Of a stretch of DNA of 64,000 bases, positions 51,563 to 62,926 are shown piece by piece. Below the pieces are notes generated by a model. That model was given only the letters and a program-made list of their open reading frames with translations, searched no databases and had not been told where the DNA came from. The stretch is from assembly GCA_947683625.1 (NCBI GenBank), contig CANTUR010000070.1, positions 1,984,001 to 2,048,000 of the forward strand, read 5' to 3'. Numbering within the stretch: the stretch's first letter is position 1; every line of letters begins with the position of its first letter. This DNA comes from Mallotus nudiflorus. Taxonomy: Eukaryota; Streptophyta; Magnoliopsida; Malpighiales; Euphorbiaceae. Position numbers and translations under genes: made by a program.

Positions 51563-52615
51563 GGTACACCCCAAGGAGAAACACTAGGTCTTATAAAATC
51601 CTTATCCAGTAAATCTTGCAACTGTTTCTTTAATTCCTTCAATTCTGTAGGGTGGCATCGAAATAAAAGCTATGCCTGGGACCACATCTATATAGAATTT
51701 GATCTCTCTATAAGGTGGTAAACTTGGCAACTCATCAGGAAAGACATTTGGGAACTCACATGCTACTGGAACATCTGAGATGGATGTCTTCTCCACTGAA
51801 GTATCCCTGACTAGTGCCAAGTTTCCCTGACAACCTTTCCTCAACATCTTCCTAACTGTGATAACAGAGATAAGATTATGAGGTGCAAAACTCTTGTCAC
51901 CTACAAACTTAAACTCTCTATTATTCAAAATTCTGAAAATCACCTCTTTACTCCAATAACCAACAGTGGCATAGTATTGAGATAACCCATCCATTTCAAG
52001 GATCATAACAAAATTCATTCTCAAAATCACGTCAAGTAAATTACACCTAAAAGGAATGAATTCGCAAATAACACTATAAATTTCAGTCCTCTACTCAGAT
52101 GCTAATATATACTAAACTTAATCTTATAACATATAGTTCTACCAGTCTTCTCTTATACAGTATCACATCTATAGCATGACGCGATAGATTAAAGAGTTCA
52201 CGGGTATTCTTTTTAACTGACCGCTCTTCTCTTACTCTGCGCAATAGCCGCCATGTGTAATTATCCCTCCTTGAAGATGGATGGAAATATTTAAAAATCA
52301 CTCTTTAAACTCCAATTATGTCACAATAGTCATATAAACCTAATTTGACTGCATGTACCAATCTTATACTGTAATCAAAACTAATAACTTCACCATCAAA
52401 GAGTACAAAAATGTTTCGTCTACATTAGACATCTTCTAATTCCTTTATCAAAGCATATTTAAAATAATTATTATACTCGGTTAAGTGCTACTAAGTCCTC
52501 ATTAACCCTGACTATCCCGACCACAAATGCTACAAGTTCAAGTTCAAAGGCTGCCTGTACCTCTTACAATAACTACTTTGGCCTTTGAGTTACAATTGCC
52601 TCTGACCTACCCCTA
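51563..52615 (-). pseudogene. C2 reverse transcriptase start, protease tail and gag fragments (pseudogene)
   Basis: The minus strand continues the C2 polyprotein. The N-terminal reverse transcriptase linker (FPDELPSLPPYREI, ISMPPYRI) and the protease tail (DGLSQYYATV) lie within 51602-52030. A degenerate gag piece with SSRRDN and NTRELFNLSRHA lies at 52095-52301, and weak gag similarity continues toward 52600. The protease active site and zinc knuckle are not recognisable, so a deletion lies near 52030-52090. The reading stops at cccta (52611-52615), the TSD of the next insert. Confidence 0.75.
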
Positions 52616-53109
52616 TACTAGATGGGTCTAGTAGGGGCTAAAACTAGAACACAACTTTAAATTGAAAGGATTATGTATCAATATATATTGTCTCTATGGT
52701 AGAAGCAGTTTGCATTCACCTCACTTGAAAAGACACAGAAATCAACAAGATTCAAAACATGGAGTATATGCAGAATTGACACATCTACAGCTATCTGCTA
52801 AACAAAGGTTGCATAGGTGGTACTGCCTAAGGCATAGTGAAAACTGCATTTTCTTAGTAAAAATTAGGCTCATTTTAAGTATGATTAAATTAATATTAGT
52901 TCCTTTTAAGTAAAATAAAGACATAATCATGCATAATTCATATAAATTAAGGATTTCACATTTTCTATCCATCTTAGAATTCTTCTCATTGATTTTATTC
53001 TATTTGTAAGAATTAAGATGCCACAGCCATGTTGGACCCAACACCCCCGTACCATGAATAACAAGATGTCAAGGGTCAAAGCTCGAGTCAAAGGAAGAGG
53101 CATGATCAT

Positions 53110-55321
53110 TGTAGACACCCAATTTCGAGATGATGTGTTATCGATGTAATAAAGGACTCCAATGATGAAAATATTATGAACACATCTTTGATACTTAAGC
53201 TTTAAAATTCTAAAGGTTTAAATGCATCTTTTAAAGGAAGGATTTAGAGTTTTCAAGGACTAAATTATAATTTTTTTATGACTTAATTGCAAAACTTAAA
53301 TTCTTCCAAGGGTCTTTTTATAATTAAATGTCAGAATTCCATAATTCCATAATTTTGAAAGATAAAAAAAACTATCGTAATTCCATAATTCTGATCAAAA
53401 TTGTGTAATTTCGATCAAAATTATGCAATTCTGATCAGAATTGTGTAATTCTGATTGGAATTACACAATCCCGGTTGGAATTGGACTCTCCCATTTCTAT
53501 TTTTTTATTTTTTTAGGCTTTTAACTCAATCCTAATTGGTCAAAAATTCCTAAATATGATTTTAAGTATTAATCCTATATTTTTAGGAATTAGAATCACG
53601 TTAGAATTGAGCTAGGATTTTTGGTTTTCTTTTCTTTTCTTTTCTATAAAAAGAAGACGGCAAGGGAAAATTTTGAGGAGGGGAGGAGAAGAAAAAAGGA
53701 GGCAGCAACATATTTTAAGCTTTTGGGTTTTTTGTGCGTTTATGAAAATAATTTTTATCCATTGTTGATTCTTACAAAGAGCTTTCTTAATTCTTTTTTG
53801 GTGAGTTATTTTTCCACAAAAATTCCTTTTGGTTTATCAATTAATTCAAAATCCTTAGAGAATTTTTGAAGAAGAAGATTCGAAGACTTATCAAGAATAG
53901 TGAATTATAAATATGAGGAGTACCCCAAATCACTCATAAGCATCATCATCTTCTTCTTATTCTATTTTTTATTTATTTCTTTTTATATTATTGATTAGTT
54001 TTATTCTTTCGAGTTATTATTATAATTTATTCATTAATCATAATTTTATTTTTTTTATTTTTTTATGGTGATTGTGGAGGAAAATGCATGATAATCATGT
54101 TGGAGGAATGAATTCATAAGAAGTTCATGGAAAACCATGCATAAAACCTCATAAATACTTAGTTTCTAGGGTTCTTATTTTATTTATTGCTTTATTTTTT
54201 CATTTTATTAACTCTTTTATGAATTAATGTAATAGCCCTAATAGTGGGAGTAGTGAAATTATGTGTGTGGTTGCATATTTATTTTGATTAAATTGGTTAG
54301 TAAATTTAGGTTTTTAATTAGGTAATTACTTAAAATCAATGGAGGAAGTAGATTAATTTAGGTTGCATATTAATAAAACTAGGGTTTTTTATAAGGGATT
54401 AATTTAATTAGTTGTTTGATATTTTGTTTAATCATTTTTGTGTTTTTATTTGTTTTTGGGCTTATTTATTATTTTTATGTGTTTTAGGGCCTTAAGTCCA
54501 TTTTAGGCTTTGATTTATTTATTTAAGTTTAGGTAATTCTTTTAGCCCATCTCACTTAATAATTAATTAGGTTTAATTAATTAAAATATATTTTTAGGTC
54601 CATAATTAATTAAATTTTAGGTTAAAAATATCCTTAGGCCCATTTAGTTAATTAGACATCGGCTCACCTAATTTAATTTAATTAATTTAGACTTAGCCCA
54701 CTTAATTTAAGCCTTTTTTCATAATTTGTAGATTTAAGATCACCATTTAATTAAAACATGTAGAATTAGACCCACTAATTTAAATATTCCATAATTTGTA
54801 GAATTAGGCCCATTTTTTATTAAAATAAGTAGACTTAAGTTCATTTAATTAAAATCAAAAGGAATTAGGTCTTTAGGTTCATATATAAATTAAAACATGT
54901 AGATTTAACTCATTTATTTAAAATCCATGTAGATTAAACTAACTTAGGGATTATGTGATTTATTGAATGCATTAGTTACTTGTATATTTCATGACTAGTT
55001 TGCCTTGGAGTTGATTGTTTTAGGGTATGAAATTGCATGTAAATAAAGAATAAGATAGGAATTCATAAAGTAATTCCAAATGAACATAAAATTAAAAGAA
55101 GTTGGTATTTCGTATCCAGAATCTCCTAGTTGTGGTGGTTGCTTTCTTTTAGGGATCGAGTACCACCTTTTCCATCTATCCCAATTATTACCCTAGGTGG
55201 TGACTCCTCATCTCCTCGCTATATCTTTGTGGCAATGGTTAGTGTGTTCTCTAGAGCCTTGAGCTCAAACAGTGTCACAGTTGCTAAAATCTTAGACGTG
55301 CACTAAACCCTACTGTCTACA
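53110..55321 (+). mobile_element. Y: LTR nested in X, possibly Tat/Ogre lineage
   Basis: It begins TGTAGACACCCAATTTCG and ends CTACTGTCTACA, so the ends form the inverted repeat TGTAGAC/GTCTACA. The TGTAGACACCC start is common in plant Tat/Ogre gypsy LTRs. It splits the tandem-repeat array of X: a related unit lies at about 53022-53109 and the rest starts at 55326. The flanks atcat and attgt are similar but not identical, so the TSD is uncertain. Length 2212 bp, no coding sequence. Confidence 0.6.
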
Positions 55322-55325
55322 ATTG

Positions 55326-55735
55326 TGCCATCAATTTAGCCTGGCCATGTCATAAGAAGACAAAAGGAAAGAAGAGCACGAGTGTGCTAAAAGAATGCAT
55401 GGTTGTGTTGGACCCAACACACCCATGCCATTAATTTAGCATGGCCATGTGATATAAAGACAAGAGCATAGGTGTGCTAAAGAAATGCATAGCTATGTTG
55501 GAGCCAACACATGCCATCAATTTAGCATGGCCATATCACAAAAAGATAAAAGGAAAGAAGAGCACAAGTGTACAAAATGCCGGGCAGTGTTAGACCCAAC
55601 ACACCCATGCCATCAATTTAGCATAGCTATGTCATAATAAGACAAAAGGAACGAAGAGCACGGGTGTGCTAAAGGAATGCATGACCATGTTGGACCCAAC
55701 ACACCCATGCTACTTAAAGTAGCATGGTCATGTCA
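55326..55735. repeat. Tandem repeat of 86-100 bp units in X
   Basis: Four units start near 55328, 55428, 55514 and 55610, with a partial fifth at 55709. Each contains GCCATCAATTTAGCATGGCC, a GACAAAAGGAAAGAAGAGCAC segment and TTGGACCCAACACACCCATG. A further partial unit lies left of Y. GC content is clearly higher than the surroundings. Confidence 0.88.
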
Positions 55736-56819
55736 TATGGAAATACTCTCGTATTGGAAACTAACAGGCTAGTGCTTTTATTTTCTAGATGATGTTAAAG
55801 ATTCTTAATAAAATTCTAAGTGCAACCCTAATTGCTAAAGGAGATATAAAAGCATCATAAAGTATCAGGACAAAGGAGAGAGGATCATCAATTGACAGAA
55901 AGACGGAATCATTCATGAGCATAAGAAATACAAAAAGATAATAAAGGAGAAAAGCAATCTGAGGAATCTATTAAACAAGGATTAGGGGGTTTTCTATTTT
56001 CTACTATTGTATTTAATCATGATTGCTTTGTCTTTTAATTGTTTGCTTATTTTCTTCGTAAGCATGATAACTTAGTTTTTTTTTTACTAGAGTAATCTAA
56101 GTAACTTACAGATGTATAGAATTCATATTTCTTTTTAATTATAATCTCAGTTCATGTCATGTTTATGGTTTTTATTCTTTTGCTTAATTAATGATTTTAT
56201 TATTTAAGTTAGGTGTATTAAGATCTATAGATGATTTATACCTAAGGGTTTTAACAATCAAAATTGAATTATTTTATGCTAAGTGTTTGAGACCGAGAGG
56301 AGATTAACATTTATGGACCTAGAATAAAAACTATTAAGTTTTAATATGAGTAGAGATACCAATTAAGAGTTAATATTGCATATTTACCTTAAGAGCATAA
56401 TTCTATTAATGATTTATTAATTAGGGTTTAGAGAGGCGAGAGTCCATAAATTCTAATTCATAATTGAATTAATAAACTCACCTTGTAAATACTCAAGAGA
56501 GATTTATTAGAATCATAGTAGTAGCATCTTAAGCATGACTATGAATTGGATTATAATAATTAGATTTTCAATCAATATAGATCTAGGTGAAAAGAGAAAC
56601 TCTAGTATATAGCATACATATGAATTATTTTTACTCAATTTGATTTAGTTTTAATTTTTAATTCCTTTGCAACTTGAAGATTAATTAGTTTTGACAAGCA
56701 AGCTAATTAAGTGAACTAGTACTTAAATTCTTCTCTATGGGAATGATACTTGGACTTACAATCCTATTTTATAACTTGACCAACATAGTTGCGGATGACC
56801 ATATAATTATTGCACCCTA

Positions 56820-57020
56820 CTGAAATCCTAGTGCATGGGCAGCATCATCAAAACTCTGAGACCGAGGCTGCTCATTCTGTTGTTCCTGCTATCTATGACA
56901 ACCACTTAGCCCTCTAGATTCACCTCTACCCTTATTCCTAGCTAACTGCACATGAGGTAGAACCTTATCTTTAAAATACTCTTCGTCATCGATCTCATCA
57001 ACCGATGGAGTGACTCACGC
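56820..57020 (-). pseudogene. C2 gag N-terminus (pseudogene)
   Basis: The minus strand gives VTPSVDEIDDEEYFKDKVLP, collinear with VAPSVVEAEDDESFQDEVLP at the start of element A's gag, followed by a basic Arg/Gly-rich stretch. The initiator ATG is not conserved (ATT at that position), a TGA replaces CGA just before VTPSV, and a TAG follows GCHR. Its continuation lies left of insert X. Confidence 0.75.
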
Positions 57021-57223
57021 TTGCCGTAATCAGAAAAGAACAAACGCAAAACATACAATTCAGATAATAAAAACAACAAATAGACATCCTAACAGTTACG
57101 CAAAAAACTAAAAGTAATAAAGACCTTTCAAAGACATAGTCGAACCTAATTACTGCAATGGTTTCAAAGAAAACACAACTCTACTAACCTAGGTCCACAA
57201 TACTAAACCTAGGTTCTGATACC

Positions 57224-57234
57224 AGCTTTGTCAT
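57224..57234 (-). other. C2 primer-binding site, tRNA-iMet type
   Basis: On the minus strand TGGTATCAGAA follows the 5' LTR after four bases (AAGC), one mismatch from the initiator-Met site of element A. Confidence 0.8.
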
Positions 57235-57238
57235 GACC

Positions 57239-58544
57239 CAATCCGGTGAGTCATTACCGGTGCTAAGGAATGAAAATTCTTTCGAATCTGGAACCCATAG
57301 CAAGCCTTAAAATAAAAACACATACAAAAAGAACACAAAAATACACCATAATTAAAACTTTAATTAATATAAAATAAATCTTTATATCATAACAATAAAA
57401 TATCTTCATACAATATTCAAATACAGGGTCTCTAACTAATACAATGCAATGCTACAATAATAAACACTACTATTGCAATAATTACTAAAATAAAAGAAAA
57501 TGTATGGTTTAGTATTTACATAAATCAATCAGAGAGGAAAGAGTCCAACGAATAGTTCTACTAGGGAGGTCTGAAGTAGAAGATCTTAAAAAAATATTAA
57601 GGGGGGAGTCAGACCTCACTGAGTGAATTATTATAATATATATACATGCAACCTAAAGGCATATACAATCAAGCATCGGTATAATATATATATATACAAA
57701 CACATGCATTTTCATACATATGCTAAAAATCCACTTTTATATAATAATAAATGAAGAAAAATTTTGGGTGAAGGATCGGAGTAGAACTCTAAAATATTCC
57801 ACAACCTCTATTATTGAGCCTCACTAGCTAACAAGCTCACTTAATTCTAAAATATTTCTCTTCTCAATTTTAGGACAATGGACTGGCCCCGAGACACTAA
57901 GTCAACCGAGCTTCCGCAGTCTCACTATCGGCATGATTAGCCTTGAGACACTAGATCAACCGAGCTCTCACAATCACAACACTCTCTCACCACAAATCTT
58001 AATAATCAATTATTCAAATCTCTCATCAATAAATTCCATAAGATCAACCTTAACATTTAACGTACAGAGGCGGACACATTCCTAATATAGCCCACTAGGT
58101 AGCATCTTGCACTACTATCCTCCAAAATATTTTTTCGTAATCAAATAATGAAAATCAATATAAAAATATAATAGCATATATAATAATATATTTTAAATAA
58201 AATATCCCCCACCAAGTACATATACACAAATAATAATATCATAAAATAATTAAATAATAATCAGCATTAATAAATCTCACAATGTAGTTTAATAAATAAT
58301 TAACTAAAATAATAATCAAAACTCAAATATTCTCACCCAAAATATATATATATACACAATATTAAAATACACTACACTAATAATTCACAATAATAAAAAT
58401 AATAATATTAAAATAATATTCAACACAAAATCTTCAAATTTAATTTCACAATATAATCATAATATAACAATTTAATAAAATATTTATTAACAGTGTATAT
58501 CTCAGAAATTTATTTAATAATTTATAAAATATTAGGATATAACA
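57239..58544 (-). mobile_element. C2 5' LTR with a ~1.7 kb internal deletion
   Basis: 57239 to about 58195 matches the first ~940 bp of the 3' LTR, including the modules near 57890-57970. The match then jumps to the last 370 bp (58195-58544). The deleted part includes the hairpin block and the purine tract. Confidence 0.88.
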
Positions 58545-58549
58545 GAGCT

Positions 58550-59067
58550 GGAGAAGTTCAGGACAACAGCCGGTGACTGGCGACATTGAGCTTAGCTGAT
58601 CGATGGTGGTGTGGGGGAAGGGTTGCTGGCTGGTTTGTTATCCATGGTAGAAGCAAGAAAACAAACAAAATGAAGAAGGGAAAGAAGAAGAAGTGCACTG
58701 CACTTCATTTTCCTTTTTTTTTTTTCACAAAGCATAAAAGACAAAACTATTAAATAATAATAACAATATTTTATTTAAAATATTCTCTCTCACTAATTCC
58801 ATCCACACAATATATATATGTAATCAAATATTAATTAACACTAATTAATCCCAAATAATATTAATAATATTAAATAACATATAAATTTAAGATTTTAATT
58901 TCAAATTAATAATAATATTATAATTTAATAAATAAATAATAACACTATAATTTAATTAAACTTCCCAAAATAACTATAAGATCACAAATTCATTTAAATA
59001 ATTAATTATTAACACTGCAAATCCCAGAAATTTAATTTAATAATTTATAAAAAATTGGGTTATAACA
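58550..59067 (-). mobile_element. C1 LTR, right part
   Basis: Continues C1 after C2: the GGAGAAGTTC segment, a purine-rich stretch near 58645-58695, an AT-rich end and the terminal GGGTTATAACA followed by TSD atttt. Confidence 0.85.
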
Positions 59068-59079
59068 ATTTTGTAGTGG

Positions 59080-59935
59080 ATATTTGTAACAAATTACTTC
59101 TGCTACTAAATTGTAACGGATTTGTAACGAAATAATAAATTAATAACAAAATTTTTGCAACAGTAGAATATCCGTTCCAAAATAAAAATTGTAATAGATT
59201 TGTAACCATATTTGTAACAGATTTTTAGTAACAAAATTTTTCGTTACTAAATTTGATACAAAAAGGCACTAATTCGGCACCAAATATTTGTAACAAATTT
59301 GTAATGAATATAGTAGTTATAAATTTGTAACAAATATATGCTATTAAAAATTTGTAACAGATTTCTCAATCTGTTACAAGATATGCCAGGCTAAAATATT
59401 TGGCCTTGCAAATTTATAATGGATGTCTAATCCGTTACAAATTTGTAAAAAATTACTAATCCGTTACAAAATAATGCTAGGCTTTCAAAAAAAAAATTTG
59501 GCCTTGCAAATTTGTAACAGATGTCTAATTTGTTACAAATTTGTAACGAATTGCTAATTCGTTACAAAATAATGCTAGGCCATCAAAAAAATTTTGACCT
59601 TGCAAGTTCGTAACAGATACGACATCCGTTACAAAATATGTTAGGCTTTAAAAAAAATTATTTGGCCTTGCAAATTTGTATCGAATTAGACATTCGTTAC
59701 AAATTTGTAACGAATTGCTAATCCGTTACAAAATAATGCTTGGCTTTCAAAAAAAAAATTAGCCTTGTAAATTTGTAATAGAATAGACATCCATTACAAA
59801 ATATGCTAAGCTAAAATTTTTAGCCTTGAAAATTTGTAATGGATTATTAATCTGTTACAAAATATGATAGGCTAAAATATTTGGCCTTGCAAATTTTTTA
59901 ATTTTTTTAGAGTTTTATCTTGAACACTATTTATT
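59080..59935. repeat. Array of palindromic TTTGTAACGGAT/ATCCGTTACAAA units
   Basis: About seven irregular units of 60-105 bp lie between 59394 and 59900. Each combines GGCCTTGCAAATTTGTAAC, an ATCCGTTACAAA counterpart and AATGCTAGGCTTT followed by an A-run. Looser GTAACAGATT and GTAACAAATT motifs extend left to 59080. Such arrays of short inverted motifs resemble the subterminal regions of CACTA-type DNA transposons, but no transposase or confirmed end is visible. Confidence 0.7.
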
Positions 59936-59974
59936 CAATAAATATGATTTCAATTATTGCAATTTTAATTATAA

Positions 59975-62870
59975 TGTCACGACCCAAAACAGGGGCCATG
60001 ACCGGCGCTAGGGAATGGGAATTCTTTCGAATCCGGAACCCATAGCAAGCCTTATAATAAAAAAAAAACATGCAATAATCATAATAACATAAATAATATA
60101 TTTTGCAATAAAAATAAAATCATAAATAAAAATAAAAAAATAATCTACCAATGAAATTAAATCAAACATCCTCATCTTATATATAAATAATCCTTTAATA
60201 CAAATTTCAGTTCAAGTCTTCAAAATACATAACTCAACTATTGCAGTGTCTAGATTATAAAGTAAAGCTCAGATAAGCAGTTTACATAGTGAAGCCGGGG
60301 CGGAAGAAATCCGGCATATGGGTCTGCTACTGAGGTCTGAAGATGATGACTCTCCTGAAAAATAGTCAATGGAGGGGAGTCAGACAAATGCATAACTAAA
60401 TGACAAATGCACACAGTCAACAATATATATAATAAGTATATATACAAGCAAATACACACGGATGCAACAAAATCATTTTATATATTTTTACTGAAAATCA
60501 CTGTTTATGAAGGATCAAATAGAACCCTAGAAAATCGCAACCTCAAACAGTGTTAGACAACACTCTAGCCATACAGCTCACTTATTCCAAATAAATTCAC
60601 TTGTTCCATTTGGACAGTAGATTGGCCCGGAGACACTGAGTCAACCGAGCTCCAGCAGTCTGACTATCAGTGTGATTGGCCCCGAGACACTTGGTCAACC
60701 GAGCTCCAGCAATCAGACTCCCAAATTATATCACAAATCAAATAGATCAATCCAATCAATATCCATAAATAGGTTAGTAATATAGTTTAAATGCTATCGT
60801 TGTACTGGTATGTACTCGATCCTAGTGCTGCCCACTAGGTAGCACGTTCTATTGATATCCTTCATTAAAATATAAAATATACATTCATAAAATCAATGAT
60901 GCATGATATTAAATAAAATAGCAATATAAACCATATATATACTAGAAATATACAAAAAATAAACCAGGTATATTTCGAGTATATATATACGTCAAATAAA
61001 TCCAATGTAGTTACAAAATAAACTGAAAATAAACTATAAATATACTTAAAACAATTTAAGTATAAATTCATAATAAAACATGCATATAATTGGGAAATAT
61101 ACCGAAAATATACCGAAATAAACCTAAATAATGATTAAACTATATATGCATATTTTATACAATGAAAACATACATTTCTTAAAAAAACATGCATCCTAGA
61201 ACACGTATATATAAAATAACAACTCACTGTTATTGCGCTCCTCGAGATGGGTCCGACGGGCCTGGTCCACTAGCCTTGGTCTAGGTGCAACTAAACAAAC
61301 AAATGACAACATGACATTAGAATAAATCTATCAAAATTCTAAAGACTCGATCTAGAATCTTAGACACAGAATTAGAATCAAAATCGACCGGACATCATGT
61401 TTTACGAGAATTCTACCGAAAATCTGGTAAAACCTCCCCTGTAAAATGGATATCTCTTTACTCAAAGAGTAGAGCCGGTCCTACAAAGAAATACACTTTG
61501 AATAAACACAATTCACAACCCTTTGGTCGGACTTCAAACTACAATTCACTGACCGAGGTTCACAATTCATAGAATAATTACAGAAATACTGAAAATGCCC
61601 TCTAATACTCAAAATTAAATTTCTCAACATATAATTCAATAATATCAATAAATATATTCAATTAACCAATTAATTTCCTTAAAACATATATTTAACCTAA
61701 TTTTCCCAAAATTACATAAACTAAATAAATTCAAAATAAATATATAAAATTCACAAAAATTACAAATAAATTTCTAAAATGCATTTCAACACCTATAAAC
61801 ACCATAAAACACAATTTCATAATTTATTTAATTCATTTTCGAAAAATAGAAAATATTAATAAAATAATAAAAAATTCACAAAAATTAAAATAATTCCAAA
61901 AAATTCCACAAAAATTCACATAGGTAGATTAAGCCATAAGGATCAATGTTTGTGAAGGGAGTTTGGATGAATCATTCAAATCGAAGCTCAAAAAAATTTA
62001 AGAACCCTAAATGGCCGAAATTCCAAAATCGAAACCTAGGGAAATCTAGAACATTTCAAGTGAAACAAAGCTTGGAAATGGAGTCACCAGAGCTCAAGGA
62101 GAAGATAGAGATTAGTGGCATCAAGTTTGGTGGCCGAAAATAGCTTGATCGATGGCGATGAAGTTTTCGGCTTCACTTAGATATTCCGGCCAAAACACAT
62201 CGGAAAAGGAGGTAGCAAGCGGCGGGAATGGCTGGAGGTGTTGGTGGCAAGCCGGGATGCACACCAATGGCCTGAAAATGGAATGACAAGTGGCAAAAAT
62301 GGAGGAAAACCGATCGGGAGGGAGAGGGATGAGAAAATTGGCAAAACGGTAAATATTGCAAACTTTTAGTTTTTGTTAAATAATTATGTATATATATGTA
62401 TATATATAACTATACTTTAAATTATAATAATATATAATATCACACACACCATAAATATACACCACACACATATTTTAATAATATATACACATATATACAT
62501 ATATATACTTAATTAATTAATTAATTAATATAAAAACTATATTATATAATTTAATTATAAAATAAACCCTAATTTTAATTTAAACAAAGTACGTATATGC
62601 ACTTTATTTAACACTTTAAAATTATGCATGAACTCATGCAAATTCGTAAAACTATTTCAAATAATTAATATTAAATTATTTAAGTTTTAATTTCCCCAAA
62701 AATAAAATTTCTGGAAAAATTTTACGTATAAGACTTAAAATAATTAAAAATAATTAAAAATGTCTTTAATAAATAACAAACTCATTAAATAATCATGAAT
62801 ATATATAAAAATTATTAACACTGCATATCCCGATGCAGTTTAAAATTATTTAAAAACTCAGGATATTACA
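59975..62870 (-). mobile_element. D: family-A-like gypsy 3' LTR
   Basis: 2896 bp, TGTCACGACCC to GGATATTACA, followed by a polypurine tract and integrase-chromodomain sequence, so it is the 3' LTR of a minus-sense element continuing past the window. It holds paired modules (near 60626-60710) and the hairpin block (near 61390-61560). It differs from A by an internal deletion in the AT-rich part and more substitutions. The left flank is tataa; its TSD partner is outside the window. Confidence 0.9.
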
Positions 62871-62886
62871 GTCTTCCCCCCTTACA
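62871..62886 (-). other. D polypurine tract
   Basis: On the minus strand GTAAGGGGGGAAGAC abuts the 3' LTR, with a decayed GAATTC...GAATTC inverted repeat just upstream. Confidence 0.78.
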
Positions 62887-62926
62887 AGAATTCATCTCCG
62901 AATTCTATAAAAGAATAATTACAAGA

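Larger units (their letters stand above)
52616..56814 (+). mobile_element. X: LTR-like insert in C2 gag
   Basis: The C2 gag reading is broken between 52615 and 56820. The insert runs TACTAGATGGG (TG decayed to TA) to ATTATTGCA and is flanked by cccta on both sides (52611-52615 and 56815-56819). The right end (CTCTATGGGAATGATACTTGG...TTATTGCA) resembles the 3' end of a plant LTR. No coding domain is recognisable, and the family is unknown. It contains a tandem-repeat block and the nested LTR Y. The boundaries rest on the TSD match and need confirmation. Confidence 0.55.
29717..58544 (-). mobile_element. C2: family-C Ty3/gypsy chromovirus, heavily interrupted
   Basis: The ends are TATCACAACTC (decayed TGTCACGACCC) at 29717 and GGATATAACA at 58544, with the perfect TSD gagct (29712-29716 and 58545-58549). 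The element is minus-sense: 5' LTR 57239-58544, iMet primer site 57224-57234, gag, protease, reverse transcriptase, RNase H, integrase, chromodomain, polypurine tract, 3' LTR 29717-32721. Its coding region is broken by three separate insertions: element A in integrase, a copia-like solo LTR in reverse transcriptase, and a composite LTR-like insert in gag. Without these, C2 would be roughly 8-9 kb. It carries many stops and frameshifts and is inactive. Confidence 0.92.
27308..59067 (-). mobile_element. C1: family-C gypsy solo LTR, split by element C2
   Basis: The left part (27308-29716) starts TGTCACGACCC. The right part (58550-59067) ends GGGTTATAACA. The outer flanks carry the perfect TSD atttt (27303-27307 and 59068-59072). 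Inside, the two parts meet at gagct, the TSD of C2. Joined length is about 2.9 kb and no coding region of its own is left, so it is a solo LTR that later became the landing site for C2. It has a single clear module copy near 27968-28000 and the hairpin block at 28595-28765. Confidence 0.9.

Noticed and set aside
52610..52636. A hairpin (CCCCTATACTAGA/TCTAGTAGGGG) followed by CTAA, resembling a Helitron 3' end
   Set aside because: The left arm overlaps the cccta TSD and the start of insert X, there is no matching TC 5' end, and the TSD model explains the junction better.
53621..53869. 82-codon plus-strand open frame
   Set aside because: It lies inside LTR Y, is rich in Lys, Phe and Leu without a recognisable domain, and has no coding context.
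53105..55326. A clean 5 bp TSD for LTR Y
   Set aside because: The flanks atcat and attgt differ at two positions, so I call Y from its ends and the split repeat array only.
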